A stretch of 53,905 nt of DNA, taken from positions 1-53,905 of the forward strand of contig JAFXAZ010000079.1 in the NCBI GenBank assembly GCA_017521985.1. Reading direction: 5' to 3'. The notes beneath the pieces were generated by a model. It did no database searches. It saw nothing but the letters and a program-made list of their open reading frames with translations, and was not told the DNA's origin. Positions 45,351 to 53,599 of the stretch are shown here, piece by piece (positions within the stretch are counted from its first letter, which is position 1; every line of letters starts with the position of its first letter). Source of the DNA: Lachnospiraceae bacterium (GTDB lineage: Bacteria; Bacillota; Clostridia; Lachnospirales; Lachnospiraceae). The translations under genes were made by a program, and so were the position numbers.

Positions 45351-46991
45351 CTACTCATATCTGATCTCCTGCTCCATAACAATCCCCGATTGAAACTGTA
45401 TGATCAGCTTCTCTGCAGAGACCACCTTGATGGTTGCTATCAATCTTCTTACAAGGTCATTATCAAATTCGGGGATGCTACATGACTGGCTTTGTAAGAA
45501 ATCCTCCATATCTTTTACCCTTTTTTCGTAATTATCCGCCAGCCTCTTATTATTTCTAAACTGCACTTGCTTTTCTTTTAACTCGTTTATTTCCTCTGCT
45601 ATTTTGCGGTATTTTCTATCAAATGCTTCACTGTATGCTCCCTCTTTCGCATTCTCAGCAATCAATGCTACCATCTCTTTTTGCTTTTCTGCTATTTGGA
45701 TATCATATTCATCAACTTCCGGTTCTCTGTTATAACCTCCAATGACTCGGATGATATTCTGTCTAAAGGCACCTATAAATTCTCCGTCATTACATGCCAC
45801 CTTATGTATGGCCTCCATAATTGCCCTGTTTAATGAATCTTCCGGTATAGACACAGACTCTTTACAGTATTTTGTTCCATTCGTGAGCCGGTTGCTACAT
45901 CTCCACACAATCTTTTTTTTGCCATTTCTTGCCCAAGTGACTCTTCTGTATTCCTGCCCGCATTCTCCACAAAGCAGCATACTAGTGAGTGCATATTCTG
46001 AGGAATATCTACTTTTTTGATTTTTCTTTCGTGTAACAGCAGCCTTATTCATGGATGCCCTTCTTACCAGTTCTTCCTGAACCCGGTAAAATAATTCCTT
46101 TGGGATAATGGGTTCATGGTCATCCTCAATATAATACTGAGGTACGATTCCTTTATTTACAACTCTTTTCTTAGTCATGAAATCTACTGTGTAGGTTTTC
46201 TGCATTAAGGCATCCCCCATGTATTTCTCATTTTGGAGCATTCTTAAAACGACTGATACATGCCATTTTTCCTTTTCAGTGACTGTCTTAATTTTGTTTT
46301 CCTCCAGATATTTGCATATCTTTCCTACGCTATATCCCTCCAAAAAAAGTCGGAAAATTAGTCGTACAATTTCTGCTTCTTCAGGTACTATGACCAGATC
46401 TCCGTTTTCGTTTTTGGTGTATCCCAGGAATTTGTTGTGGTTGATTATAATCTTACCCTTTTCAAATCTTCGAACCACTCCCCATCTGGTATTTTCACTG
46501 ATATTACGGCTTTCCTCTTGGGCCAGACTACTTAAGATGGTTATCAGTATTTCACCGGTTCCATCCAGTGTATTGACACCTTCTTTTTCAAAGACCACTG
46601 CGATATTCTTTTCTTTCAGTTTTCGGATGGTCATTAAGGCATCCACCGTATTTCTTGCGAACCGGCTGACTGATTTTGTCAAAATCATATCAATCTTTCC
46701 ATCCAGTGCATCTTTAATCATGGCATTAAAATCGTCACGCTTTTTTGTATTGGTTCCACTTTTTCCATCATCGGCATAAATACCTGCCATTTTCCATTTA
46801 TCAGATTCCCGGATTTTTCTGGTATAATATTCTACCTGTGCCTCATAACTACTTTCCTGCTCCTCCTGCTCTGTACTGACACGGCAGTACGCTGCAACCC
46901 TCAGTTTTTTCTCTGTCAGCTTTATATTTTTGTCAAACTGTGGCTTGGCAGGAATCATGGACACATTTTTCTTTACCATTGCCTGCGGCAT
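45351..46991 (-). CDS. Large serine recombinase, third of series
   Basis: 546 residues. Resolvase catalytic domain with the Ser nucleophile in AAYCRVSTEQEEQESSYEAQ and LTKSVSRFARNTVDAL; a recombinase domain (GYTKNENGDLVIVPEEAEIV); a zinc ribbon (LLCGECGQEYRRV ... WRCSNRLTNGTKYC); and a coiled-coil region. Typical of integrases of Tn4451-type and related elements. AGGAGG precedes the ATG; 22 bp separate it from the gene before. Confidence 0.95.
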   Translation of the reverse strand: MPQAMVKKNVSMIPAKPQFDKNIKLTEKKLRVAAYCRVSTEQEEQESSYEAQVEYYTRKIRESDKWKMAGIYADDGKSGTNTKKRDDFNAMIKDALDGKIDMILTKSVSRFARNTVDALMTIRKLKEKNIAVVFEKEGVNTLDGTGEILITILSSLAQEESRNISENTRWGVVRRFEKGKIIINHNKFLGYTKNENGDLVIVPEEAEIVRLIFRLFLEGYSVGKICKYLEENKIKTVTEKEKWHVSVVLRMLQNEKYMGDALMQKTYTVDFMTKKRVVNKGIVPQYYIEDDHEPIIPKELFYRVQEELVRRASMNKAAVTRKKNQKSRYSSEYALTSMLLCGECGQEYRRVTWARNGKKKIVWRCSNRLTNGTKYCKESVSIPEDSLNRAIMEAIHKVACNDGEFIGAFRQNIIRVIGGYNREPEVDEYDIQIAEKQKEMVALIAENAKEGAYSEAFDRKYRKIAEEINELKEKQVQFRNNKRLADNYEKRVKDMEDFLQSQSCSIPEFDNDLVRRLIATIKVVSAEKLIIQFQSGIVMEQEIRYE

Positions 46992-47013
46992 ATGTCCTCC
47001 TTTCCGGGTATTA

Positions 47014-47901
47014 TCAGTACCCTATTTTGACACTGTTATTGTTGTGAAATATTACTTTTACTAAGTTATCCTTGTATACCAAAATCTGTTTTATTAGTCT
47101 GTGGAATAACTCTTCATCAAAGTCCGTAAGTTTTGTTCTTCCTTGTAGCACTTCCCCCATTTCTTTTCCTCTGATTTGCTCGTCATTAATCTCTAGTGTC
47201 TTATATCGTTCAGAAGCTCTTTCATATATAAGTGATAGCATTTCATCAGAGTTCCTATCGATTTCTTCTTTTAATCTACTTTCTATCTTTCGATATGCCG
47301 GATTAATCTTTGTCGGTTTTACTTGACAGCAATATAGGAGTCTTGGATTTTCTATCAATTTATTAATTGCTTGAATACATATTTCTTCCAGCTGTTTGTC
47401 TGATAGGAATCCACCTTCACAGGATACCCGGTTCTGATAAACATAGTTTCTGCATTTCCACTTTGATACATCCTTGCTTTTTTTCGCATTTTTAGGCTGA
47501 TAATGTCCATAGAGTGCTCCGCATTCTGCACACCGAATAATGCCACTGAATATCAGTCTTTCTCTTTTTTCCGGTCTATGCTTTCCTCTGTTTCCTTCAA
47601 TTCGCACCTGCTCTCTTTTTTTCTGAACTCTGTCAAACAGCTTCTTATCTATGATTTGGGGATAATTCTCATTTCCCAGATAATTATAGTTTTCCAGTAT
47701 TCTTCCTATTGACGCATGAGACCAGCCGACTCTGTCATGACCATTTTTTATACCGCATGCTTTTAAATTATTTGCAATCCGTATTGTGGAAATCCCAGCA
47801 TCATAATCTCGGAAGATTTGTTCCACCAGTTTTCTATGATCTTCATAAACTTGAATCTTTCCGTCTGTCACTTTATATCCTATCGGGGTATGCCACTGCA
47901 T
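47014..47901 (-). CDS. Recombinase-like protein without catalytic domain
   Basis: 295 residues, starting directly in the recombinase domain (MQWHTPIGYKVTDGKIQVYE), with the zinc ribbon (IIRCAECGALYGHYQ ... KWKCRNYVYQNRVSC) and coiled coil, but with no resolvase domain or catalytic Ser. Its start overlaps the upstream recombinase by 22 bp. Such short proteins recur between two full recombinases in Clostridia, so it is likely a natural accessory subunit rather than debris (inference). Confidence 0.88.
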   Translation of the reverse strand: MQWHTPIGYKVTDGKIQVYEDHRKLVEQIFRDYDAGISTIRIANNLKACGIKNGHDRVGWSHASIGRILENYNYLGNENYPQIIDKKLFDRVQKKREQVRIEGNRGKHRPEKRERLIFSGIIRCAECGALYGHYQPKNAKKSKDVSKWKCRNYVYQNRVSCEGGFLSDKQLEEICIQAINKLIENPRLLYCCQVKPTKINPAYRKIESRLKEEIDRNSDEMLSLIYERASERYKTLEINDEQIRGKEMGEVLQGRTKLTDFDEELFHRLIKQILVYKDNLVKVIFHNNNSVKIGY

Positions 47902-49490
47902 TTTTCGTCACCCCCCTCCTGTTCCGTTAGTACCAGACCATTCACTAGCTTGAACTTAATCTCATGGTTTATTGATATTCCGATGTTTTCTACCGCCATA
48001 TCAAATAATTCTTCCTTAAACTCCCATTGATACCCCTCCAGTTTTAATAATCCTATTAATTGCTCTGTCTTAACAATCTCTTTGGTACGTTTCTGCTTTC
48101 TCATTATTAAGGCTCGCTTTTTTCGGCATTCTGAAAGTTCATGGATCAGTTCATTATTTTTCTCCATAAAAAGAGCAGCGTCTATATATCCTTTTTGCAT
48201 AACTTGGTTCAGGATTCGACTCTGCTCATTTACAGTTTTTATTATATTATCAAGTTTATCAATCTCTGCTGTATCCGGTCTGTTTACAGCCAATTCATTT
48301 AATGCTTTCAAAAGCGGTTCTAATACTGTACCTTGATTGGTACACAGCTTATTCCACATTCTTACAAATGCCTGCTGAAGTAAATCTTCTCTTATTGCCT
48401 TCATACGGCATTTATCCTTTTCATCCACGTGCCTTGGGCATGTCCAGATGATTTTCTCATAAGTTTTTCCCATGTAAACCTTCTGCCTGCGTAGACGGCT
48501 TCCACAGTCTTCGCATATAATCCTTTTTGAAAATAGATACCTGTTTGTAGATACTCCTCCATTACTTTTGAGCGTTTTGTTTCGGTACTGAATAATGTTT
48601 CGGACTGCCTCTGCTTCCTCATGGGTTATAATCGGAGGATGTGCATCCTTGATCAGATACATATTTTCCTGCCCATGATTCATTTTTCTGGTAAATGGGA
48701 ACTTCTTTTCTGTGTACTTTTTCTGATGTAATACATCACCCTCATACACTGGATTCTGCAGTATACCAGACACCACGCAGTCCCTCCATTTTTCGCTCCC
48801 GCGAATGGTAGGTATCTTATTGTCATTGAGCATCTTTGCAATCACATAAGTTCCATTTCCATTTAAATAGCTTTCAAAAATTTTCCTAACTACCTTTGCT
48901 TCCGATTCCTCAATTAGCAGGTTTCCGATTTCATCTTTTCTGTATCCGTATGCCGGTGTACCTACAACAAAAGTTCCGTTTTCAAATCGGCTGATAACAG
49001 CCCATCGGTTATTACCCGAAATATCTTCCGATTCTCCTTGCGCCACTGATGCCAGTATGGTAAGCATCAACTCACTGGTTTCTGACAGTGTATTAATTCC
49101 CTCTTTTTCAAAGTATACTCCTACACCGATTTCTTTCAGCCTGCGGATAATTTGGATGAATTCCACCGTGTTTCTTGCAAATCTGGTTATGGACTTCGTA
49201 AGAATTAAGTCAATCTCTCCATCTTCGCATGCAGCAATCATGGCATTAAAATTATCTCTGCCTTTAACCTTGGTTCCTGTAATCCCTTCATCCGCATAAA
49301 CTCCAGCAAATTCCCATAAAGGATTATTTTGAATTTTTTGTTCATAAAATTCCACTTGCGTAGCATAAGATTCTGCCTGTGTTTGGCTGTCCGTACTGAC
49401 TCTGGCATATCCGCATACCCTGAGTTTCTTTTGCGGCTGCATAAAACTGCTACGGGAAATCGCATTGATGACGGTCACTTTCTTCGCCAT
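47880..49490 (-). CDS. Large serine recombinase, first of series
   Basis: 536 residues from 49490, where GGAGAG precedes the ATG; the frame is open further upstream without a good signal. Catalytic Ser in CGYARVSTDSQTQAESYATQ, TKSITRFARNTVEFIQ; recombinase domain (PAYGYRKDEIGNLLIEESEA); zinc ribbon (RIICEDCGSRLRRQ, WTCPRHVDEKDKC); C-terminal coiled coil. Full-length site-specific recombinase. A short SHOCT-like gene precedes it. Confidence 0.95.
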   Translation of the reverse strand: MAKKVTVINAISRSSFMQPQKKLRVCGYARVSTDSQTQAESYATQVEFYEQKIQNNPLWEFAGVYADEGITGTKVKGRDNFNAMIAACEDGEIDLILTKSITRFARNTVEFIQIIRRLKEIGVGVYFEKEGINTLSETSELMLTILASVAQGESEDISGNNRWAVISRFENGTFVVGTPAYGYRKDEIGNLLIEESEAKVVRKIFESYLNGNGTYVIAKMLNDNKIPTIRGSEKWRDCVVSGILQNPVYEGDVLHQKKYTEKKFPFTRKMNHGQENMYLIKDAHPPIITHEEAEAVRNIIQYRNKTLKSNGGVSTNRYLFSKRIICEDCGSRLRRQKVYMGKTYEKIIWTCPRHVDEKDKCRMKAIREDLLQQAFVRMWNKLCTNQGTVLEPLLKALNELAVNRPDTAEIDKLDNIIKTVNEQSRILNQVMQKGYIDAALFMEKNNELIHELSECRKKRALIMRKQKRTKEIVKTEQLIGLLKLEGYQWEFKEELFDMAVENIGISINHEIKFKLVNGLVLTEQEGGDEKCSGIPR

Positions 49491-49578
49491 TTTCTTCTCT
49501 CCTTTCCTCTTTTTTTCAGGTTTAGTCTCCCTGTCAGCAACATACATTACCACACAATTTGAAATATAGCTAGTGTTT

Positions 49579-49710
49579 TTACAGATATACTTTTGCAAGT
49601 TCCGGAGAAAATGTCTCCATGTTCAAAACCTTGATTTTTTCCTTTTCTTCCTCACTTATAAGACCTTTTTCCTGCATCTTTTTTAGCAATAATTCTGCCA
49701 TCTTATACAT
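49579..49710 (-). CDS. SHOCT-like small protein
   Basis: 43 codons from ATG 49710: MYKMAELLLKKMQEKGLISE then EKEKIKVLNMETFSPELAKV. The LLKKMQEKGLISEEE pattern is SHOCT-like. Such small genes often precede serine recombinases in Firmicute elements. The frame is open about nine codons further upstream beside a GGGGGG ribosome-like run but has no standard start there, so the true N-terminus is uncertain. Confidence 0.65.
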   Translation of the reverse strand: MYKMAELLLKKMQEKGLISEEEKEKIKVLNMETFSPELAKVYL

Positions 49711-49799
49711 GATTTCGTTAGATTCTTTCTTTATAACTATCCCCCCTTATAGCCTATATTTTCACTTAATAAATTGGTCTTTCATAAAAATATCAGAGA

Positions 49800-49836
49800 A
49801 AAATAAAAGAAGCCCTCCTCATATCAGGACAGCTTC
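49800..49836 (-). terminator. Terminator of SOS operon
   Basis: GAAGC and GCTTC with an inner TCCT/AGGA stem at 49809-49836, followed on the minus strand by TTTTATTTTT. It ends the dinB operon before the recombinase genes. Confidence 0.7.
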
Positions 49837-49867
49837 CCTTACGCATTTCATATATATTTTTCTTGAA

Positions 49868-50083
49868 CTACCATTCTTTTACAATTTCTGCAACAGAAAT
49901 ATCATAATTTTCCAGAAACTTGTCCAGATCCTTGTTATTCCTGATCAGCATAACTTCCGTGAACTTCCCAGTTTTTACATCCCGGAATCCAGCAACCTGC
50001 TCACCGGTACATATACTACTACGGATAACCGGCTTTTGATTTTCTCTATCGTACTCCACTTTCTTTATCTTCCTGTGAAACAT
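49868..50083 (-). CDS. Conserved small protein of unknown function
   Basis: 71 residues: MFHRKIKKVEYDRENQKPVI, CTGEQVAGFRDVKTGKF, EVMLIRNNKDLDKFLENYDI. I recall similar short proteins in Lachnospiraceae mobile regions, sometimes mislabelled aspartate dehydrogenase; nothing here supports such an enzyme. AGGGGG lies before the ATG. It is last in the SOS-controlled group, 60 bp after the YedK-like gene. Confidence 0.75.
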   Translation of the reverse strand: MFHRKIKKVEYDRENQKPVIRSSICTGEQVAGFRDVKTGKFTEVMLIRNNKDLDKFLENYDISVAEIVKEW

Positions 50084-50143
50084 TTTATCCCCCTACATTC
50101 ATTACATTACCTATAGCTTACCACATTAATAGTTGGATTGCTA

Positions 50144-50740
50144 CTACAAGAAGGACAATGTCTGCTGTTCATATTCCATTTTTCTCCTGAGTCCATGAGA
50201 TTCGCTGTGCAAAAATTCTTCCAGACGTTTATCCTCCCTAAGCCATTCCTCCAGTTCCTGATTCTTTAACAGAAGGGGCATCCGTTCATGCACGTCTGCC
50301 ATGGAACCATTAGCTCCTGTAGTCAGGATCACAAACCGGTCCTCATTTCCATATTTATTATAAAATCCAGCCATATACAAAATTGGCTGTTCCACTACTG
50401 CAGAAGTAAAGGCAACCTTTTCTTTCTTCCGGTTCCATTCATAAAACCCTGCAGCCGGTATTACCAGACGTCTTTTCAGCACACTTTCCCGGAACATCTT
50501 CTTTTCCAGCACAGATTCAGCCCTTGCATTAAAGATCACCTTCCCGGAATCAAAACCAGGAAAACCCCATTTCTTATCCGCCAAAAGCATACTGCCCTGT
50601 TGATACGAAATAACCGGTGCCTTCTCAGTGGGATGAATATCTTTACTGTGACGTTCCATCTTCAATTTTTCATCTACCATTCGAATGGTCTTCTCTATTT
50701 CCTTTGCGGTATCGCTGTCGATCCAAAAGCGTCCACACAC
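50144..50740 (-). CDS. SOS response-associated peptidase (YedK/HMCES)
   Basis: 198 residues beginning MCGRFW, so Cys2 becomes the N-terminal residue that crosslinks to abasic sites in single-stranded DNA. NARAESVLEKKMFRESVLKR and PAAGFYEWNRKKEK contain the conserved active-site residues; the late His region is DVHERMPLLL. The start codon is GTG at 50740, with AGGAGG about ten bases upstream. It follows dinB by 16 bp under the same LexA-type site. Confidence 0.94.
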   Translation of the reverse strand: MCGRFWIDSDTAKEIEKTIRMVDEKLKMERHSKDIHPTEKAPVISYQQGSMLLADKKWGFPGFDSGKVIFNARAESVLEKKMFRESVLKRRLVIPAAGFYEWNRKKEKVAFTSAVVEQPILYMAGFYNKYGNEDRFVILTTGANGSMADVHERMPLLLKNQELEEWLREDKRLEEFLHSESHGLRRKMEYEQQTLSFL

Positions 50741-50756
50741 GGTTCCATACCTCCTG

Positions 50757-52073
50757 TCACATAGCCCTTATCTTTTCTTTTTCCACATCTATACCAATAG
50801 TCACACCTGACCGGCGTTCTTTGTCCAATCCTCCACTCATGTGTTCCACATTGCTGCCCAAAAAGCTTGCCCTAAATACTGACTCTTCTCCATAACGTTC
50901 CCTGATATTATCAATGGTCCTGTTTAGTACAGATAATCTGTCATACTTATCCATATCAAACAGATTGTATTGTCTGCCCACATCACTCTGTACCTTAGAT
51001 GTATGCACTCCGATCTGACGGATCGGTGTCATACCATCCCAAAGCAAACGAAATACTCTGCAGGCTGCGTGATATATCTCCTCTGTCACATCTGTTGGAG
51101 ATAATAACTGCATCTGCTTATTGGAATATAAAAACTCATAGGTTGTGATATGCACAGACACCACGCTGATCTTTACATCATCCGTCCGAAGTCTTACTCC
51201 TACTGTTTCACACAAGGACAGCAATAAATGATTTGCGTATTCGTAGGTCGTTATATCCTGCGGTGCCGTCAGGCTGTTGCCATATCCCTTGTTTGCCTCA
51301 TGGGTGTACATATACGGCTCTAAATCTCCACCCCTGGCATAGCTTTGTACCACGGTTCCCATCGTCTTTAAATGAGCCCTTATCATATTTTCATCTGCAT
51401 GAGCCAATTCTCCAATGGTTGTAATCCCCAAATTGTTCAGTTTTCGTGTGGTTGCTCGACCTACAAAGAATAGTTCTGATACCGGCAGCGGCCACATCTT
51501 TATAGGGATTTCCTCCGGAAATAGTGTATGCACTTTGTTTGGCTTTGATAGATCACCCGCCATCTTAGACAGCAGGAAGTTAGTGGAAATACCAATATTC
51601 ACAGTAAAGCCCAGTTCTTTATAAATTTCATTCTTGATCAATAACGCCAGTTCAACTTCTCTGCCGTTACCATATATATTCCCATACCCTGAAAATTCCA
51701 TCCATGCTTCATCAATAGAGTATTGAATCACATGATCGCTGTACTTCTTCAGTATCTCCATAAATGCCCTTGACGCATTCACATACAATCCGTAATCCGG
51801 TGGTACGATCACAAGCTCCGGGCATTTCTGTCTTGCAGTCATGATTGCCTCTCCTGTCTGAATACCATATTTTTTTGCAGGAACTGACTTTGCAAGCACG
51901 ATTCCATGACGCTTTTCCTGATCTCCTCCAATAATACTGGGGATATCTCTCAGATCAACTTTCTCACCAAGCAGGTGAATTCTGTACGCTGCAGTCCAGC
52001 TTAAAAATGCGGAATTGGCATCCACATGAAAAATAAATCTATCCATATCTATAAAAAGCGGTGTATCCGCCAT
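50757..52073 (-). CDS. Y-family DNA polymerase (DinB/UmuC-like)
   Basis: 438 residues. FHVDANSAFLSWTAAYRIHL and YSIDEAWMEFSGYG carry the metal-binding acids; TVNIGISTNFLLSKMAGDLS and the helix-hairpin-helix region (LFFVGRATTRKLNNLGITTI) follow, then the little-finger domain. It copies past DNA damage with low fidelity. Start is 52073 or 52046 (MDRFIFHVD). It overlaps the 110-residue gene upstream and belongs to the SOS operon. Confidence 0.95.
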   Translation of the reverse strand: MADTPLFIDMDRFIFHVDANSAFLSWTAAYRIHLLGEKVDLRDIPSIIGGDQEKRHGIVLAKSVPAKKYGIQTGEAIMTARQKCPELVIVPPDYGLYVNASRAFMEILKKYSDHVIQYSIDEAWMEFSGYGNIYGNGREVELALLIKNEIYKELGFTVNIGISTNFLLSKMAGDLSKPNKVHTLFPEEIPIKMWPLPVSELFFVGRATTRKLNNLGITTIGELAHADENMIRAHLKTMGTVVQSYARGGDLEPYMYTHEANKGYGNSLTAPQDITTYEYANHLLLSLCETVGVRLRTDDVKISVVSVHITTYEFLYSNKQMQLLSPTDVTEEIYHAACRVFRLLWDGMTPIRQIGVHTSKVQSDVGRQYNLFDMDKYDRLSVLNRTIDNIRERYGEESVFRASFLGSNVEHMSGGLDKERRSGVTIGIDVEKEKIRAM

Positions 52074-52381
52074 TTCTCATTTGCTACCCGGTACCGGAGC
52101 TCCATAGTGGTTCTGGTTCCATCCGCTACTGTAGAACAAATAAACTGCAATTCTTTGACTCCAACAAAATTATATTCTCCTCTGGCAATGGTATCTTCTT
52201 TACAAAAGCAAATCGTTACTTTCTCGCCGCCTTCTTTTTCATACCGCAGCCGCAGGGGCGTTATCTTTCCGTCGATATCTGTATGAGCTATCATCTCAAT
52301 GGGTATATCAACCGGAAATATATCTCCCATCTTCTGTATGATCTTCTGTTCTGATTGAACCTCTGCCTGACTTCCCTCCAA
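52049..52381 (-). CDS. Small protein upstream of dinB, function unknown
   Basis: 110 residues starting at TTG with GAGAGGTG seven bases before. Mostly beta-strand in look: IPIEMIAHTDIDGKITPLRL, RYEKEGGEKVTICFCKED, FVGVKELQFICSTVADGTRT. It is the first gene of the SOS operon and overlaps dinB by 25 bp, suggesting a fixed partner of the polymerase. I do not recognise the family firmly. Confidence 0.75.
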   Translation of the reverse strand: MEGSQAEVQSEQKIIQKMGDIFPVDIPIEMIAHTDIDGKITPLRLRYEKEGGEKVTICFCKEDTIARGEYNFVGVKELQFICSTVADGTRTTMELRYRVANEKWRIHRFL

Positions 52382-52403
52382 TACTTTTCACCTCTCTCCA
52401 CAA

Positions 52404-52451
52404 GAACACTTGTTCGATTTATATATTATCAAAAATACTTGATCTTGTAAA
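52404..52451 (-). promoter_or_regulatory. Promoter with LexA (SOS) box for the dinB operon
   Basis: GAACACTTGTTC (52404-52415) matches the Gram-positive LexA site GAAC-N4-GTTC exactly. It lies directly after the promoter TTTACA (52446-52451), 17 bases, TAATAT (52423-52428) on the minus strand, covering the start of transcription, where LexA would block it. Confidence 0.88.
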
Positions 52452-52578
52452 GAGATTTTAGCATAGAAATCCATTCCATACCCATACAAGTCCGATTTAT
52501 GACTCTCTATTAAAAAGCAACAGACCGTAAGATTCTGGCCTCATGTGCATCGCATTAGCCTTTTTTCCACTGTATCAC

Positions 52579-52976
52579 TTATTGAGACATCCCATACTCC
52601 GCCATCGTAACCGCCTGATCTTCTGCATGAAAATATGCATCCGCCTCTTCCCTTGTTACCATTAAGATTTCTCCAGCATTTTTCTCTCCTCTCTGGATCG
52701 GTACAAGATACTGCATGATTTCCCGTAAAGCCTCTGATCCGGACAGTTATCAATGTATCCTCCGATTGTATCCAGAATCAGTCTGTCAGCAATATCCGTT
52801 ACAATCATCCTTTCCGCATCCAGATAGTGACTGCCAAGGAAATTTGCAAGATTTTTCGGTGTTGTGGAAATATGAAATTCCTGTCGTTTTCCTCCATCCC
52901 TTGGATAAAAATAAGCATATCCGACTCGTTCACTATCCTGTATTCTTTCCATCATACTTTTTGCTTTCTTTACCAT
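52579..52976 (-). pseudogene. Frameshifted paralogue of the next gene
   Basis: The minus strand reads SMMERIQDSERVGYAYFYPR and LGSHYLDAERMIVTDIADRL, parallel to the gene at 53006-53443, then after DNCPDQRLY loses the frame. A one-base shift near 52720 restores REIMQYLVPIQRGEKNAGEI and MVTREEADAYFHAEDQAVTM up to a stop at 52579, matching the paralogue. So a single base is missing. Start at 52976 rather than 52994, from the GGGAAGAG before it. Confidence 0.82.
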
Positions 52977-53005
52977 TTCTCTTCCCTTTCCCAAAAGAAA
53001 TACAT

Positions 53006-53443
53006 TTACATCATCTGTCCACCAATTATGATAAACTCTTCATCTGCTACGCCAAAATAAGCATCTGCTTCATCTCTGGATACCATCAAAATTTCCCCAG
53101 CTTCCTTTTCTCCCATTTGGATAGGTGCCAGATACGGAATGATCTCTCGACAAAGCCCTTGATCCGGACATCGATTAATAAAACCACCTATGGTATCCAG
53201 AATAAACTGGTCATTAAAATCAGTAATGATCATCTTTTCCGCATCCAAGTAGTGACTGCCAAGGAAATTTGCAATATTCTCTGGTGTTATGGAAACACAA
53301 AATTCCTGTATCTCTCCACCATCATTTGGTAAAAAATAAGCATATCCAATGCTTTTACTGGCCTCTATTCTTTGCAGCATGCTGTTTCCGTTCTCCACCT
53401 CTTTTACTCCTTTTGACGGTTTTAATCTCTTGAATAATCTCAT
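53006..53443 (-). CDS. Uncharacterised protein, tandem paralogue
   Basis: 145 residues from 53443, where GGAGG is seven bases before the ATG. Basic N-terminus (MRLFKRLKPSKGVKEVENG), then IGYAYFLPNDGGEIQEFCVS, NFLGSHYLDAEKMIITDFND, FILDTIGGFINRCPDQGLCR and ILMVSRDEADAYFGVADEEF. No membrane segment. I do not recognise the family. Its copy follows in the same orientation with about half of residues identical by eye. It lies downstream of the structured region. Confidence 0.8.
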   Translation of the reverse strand: MRLFKRLKPSKGVKEVENGNSMLQRIEASKSIGYAYFLPNDGGEIQEFCVSITPENIANFLGSHYLDAEKMIITDFNDQFILDTIGGFINRCPDQGLCREIIPYLAPIQMGEKEAGEILMVSRDEADAYFGVADEEFIIIGGQMM

Positions 53444-53510
53444 TCTCGTTCCTCCATTTTGTGACCCTAAAATTTCCGTGCCGCCAAACCACACAAGCAT
53501 TCGGCAGAAG

Positions 53511-53555
53511 CTAGCACCTCTGCCGATAGATTCTGTGTTTTAGTTTTACTGCCAT
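53511..53555 (-). CDS. Possible 14-codon leader peptide
   Basis: ATG at 53555 with AAGTGAAGGA before it, reading MAVKLKHRIYRQRC and stop. The stem CGGCAGA/TCTGCCG (53502-53525) overlaps its stop codon. It lies between the structured region and the paralogue gene. A regulatory leader is possible; it is too short to be sure. Confidence 0.35.
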   Translation of the reverse strand: MAVKLKHRIYRQRC

Positions 53556-53599
53556 ATCCTTCACTTCTTTACAAAGTGTTGCTCCTATTCGACACTACT

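Noticed and set aside
52541-52753. Separate 70-residue protein (MITVRIRGF...)
   Set aside because: It is the third, wrong frame of the frameshifted paralogue; the real continuation (REIMQYL...) is in another frame.
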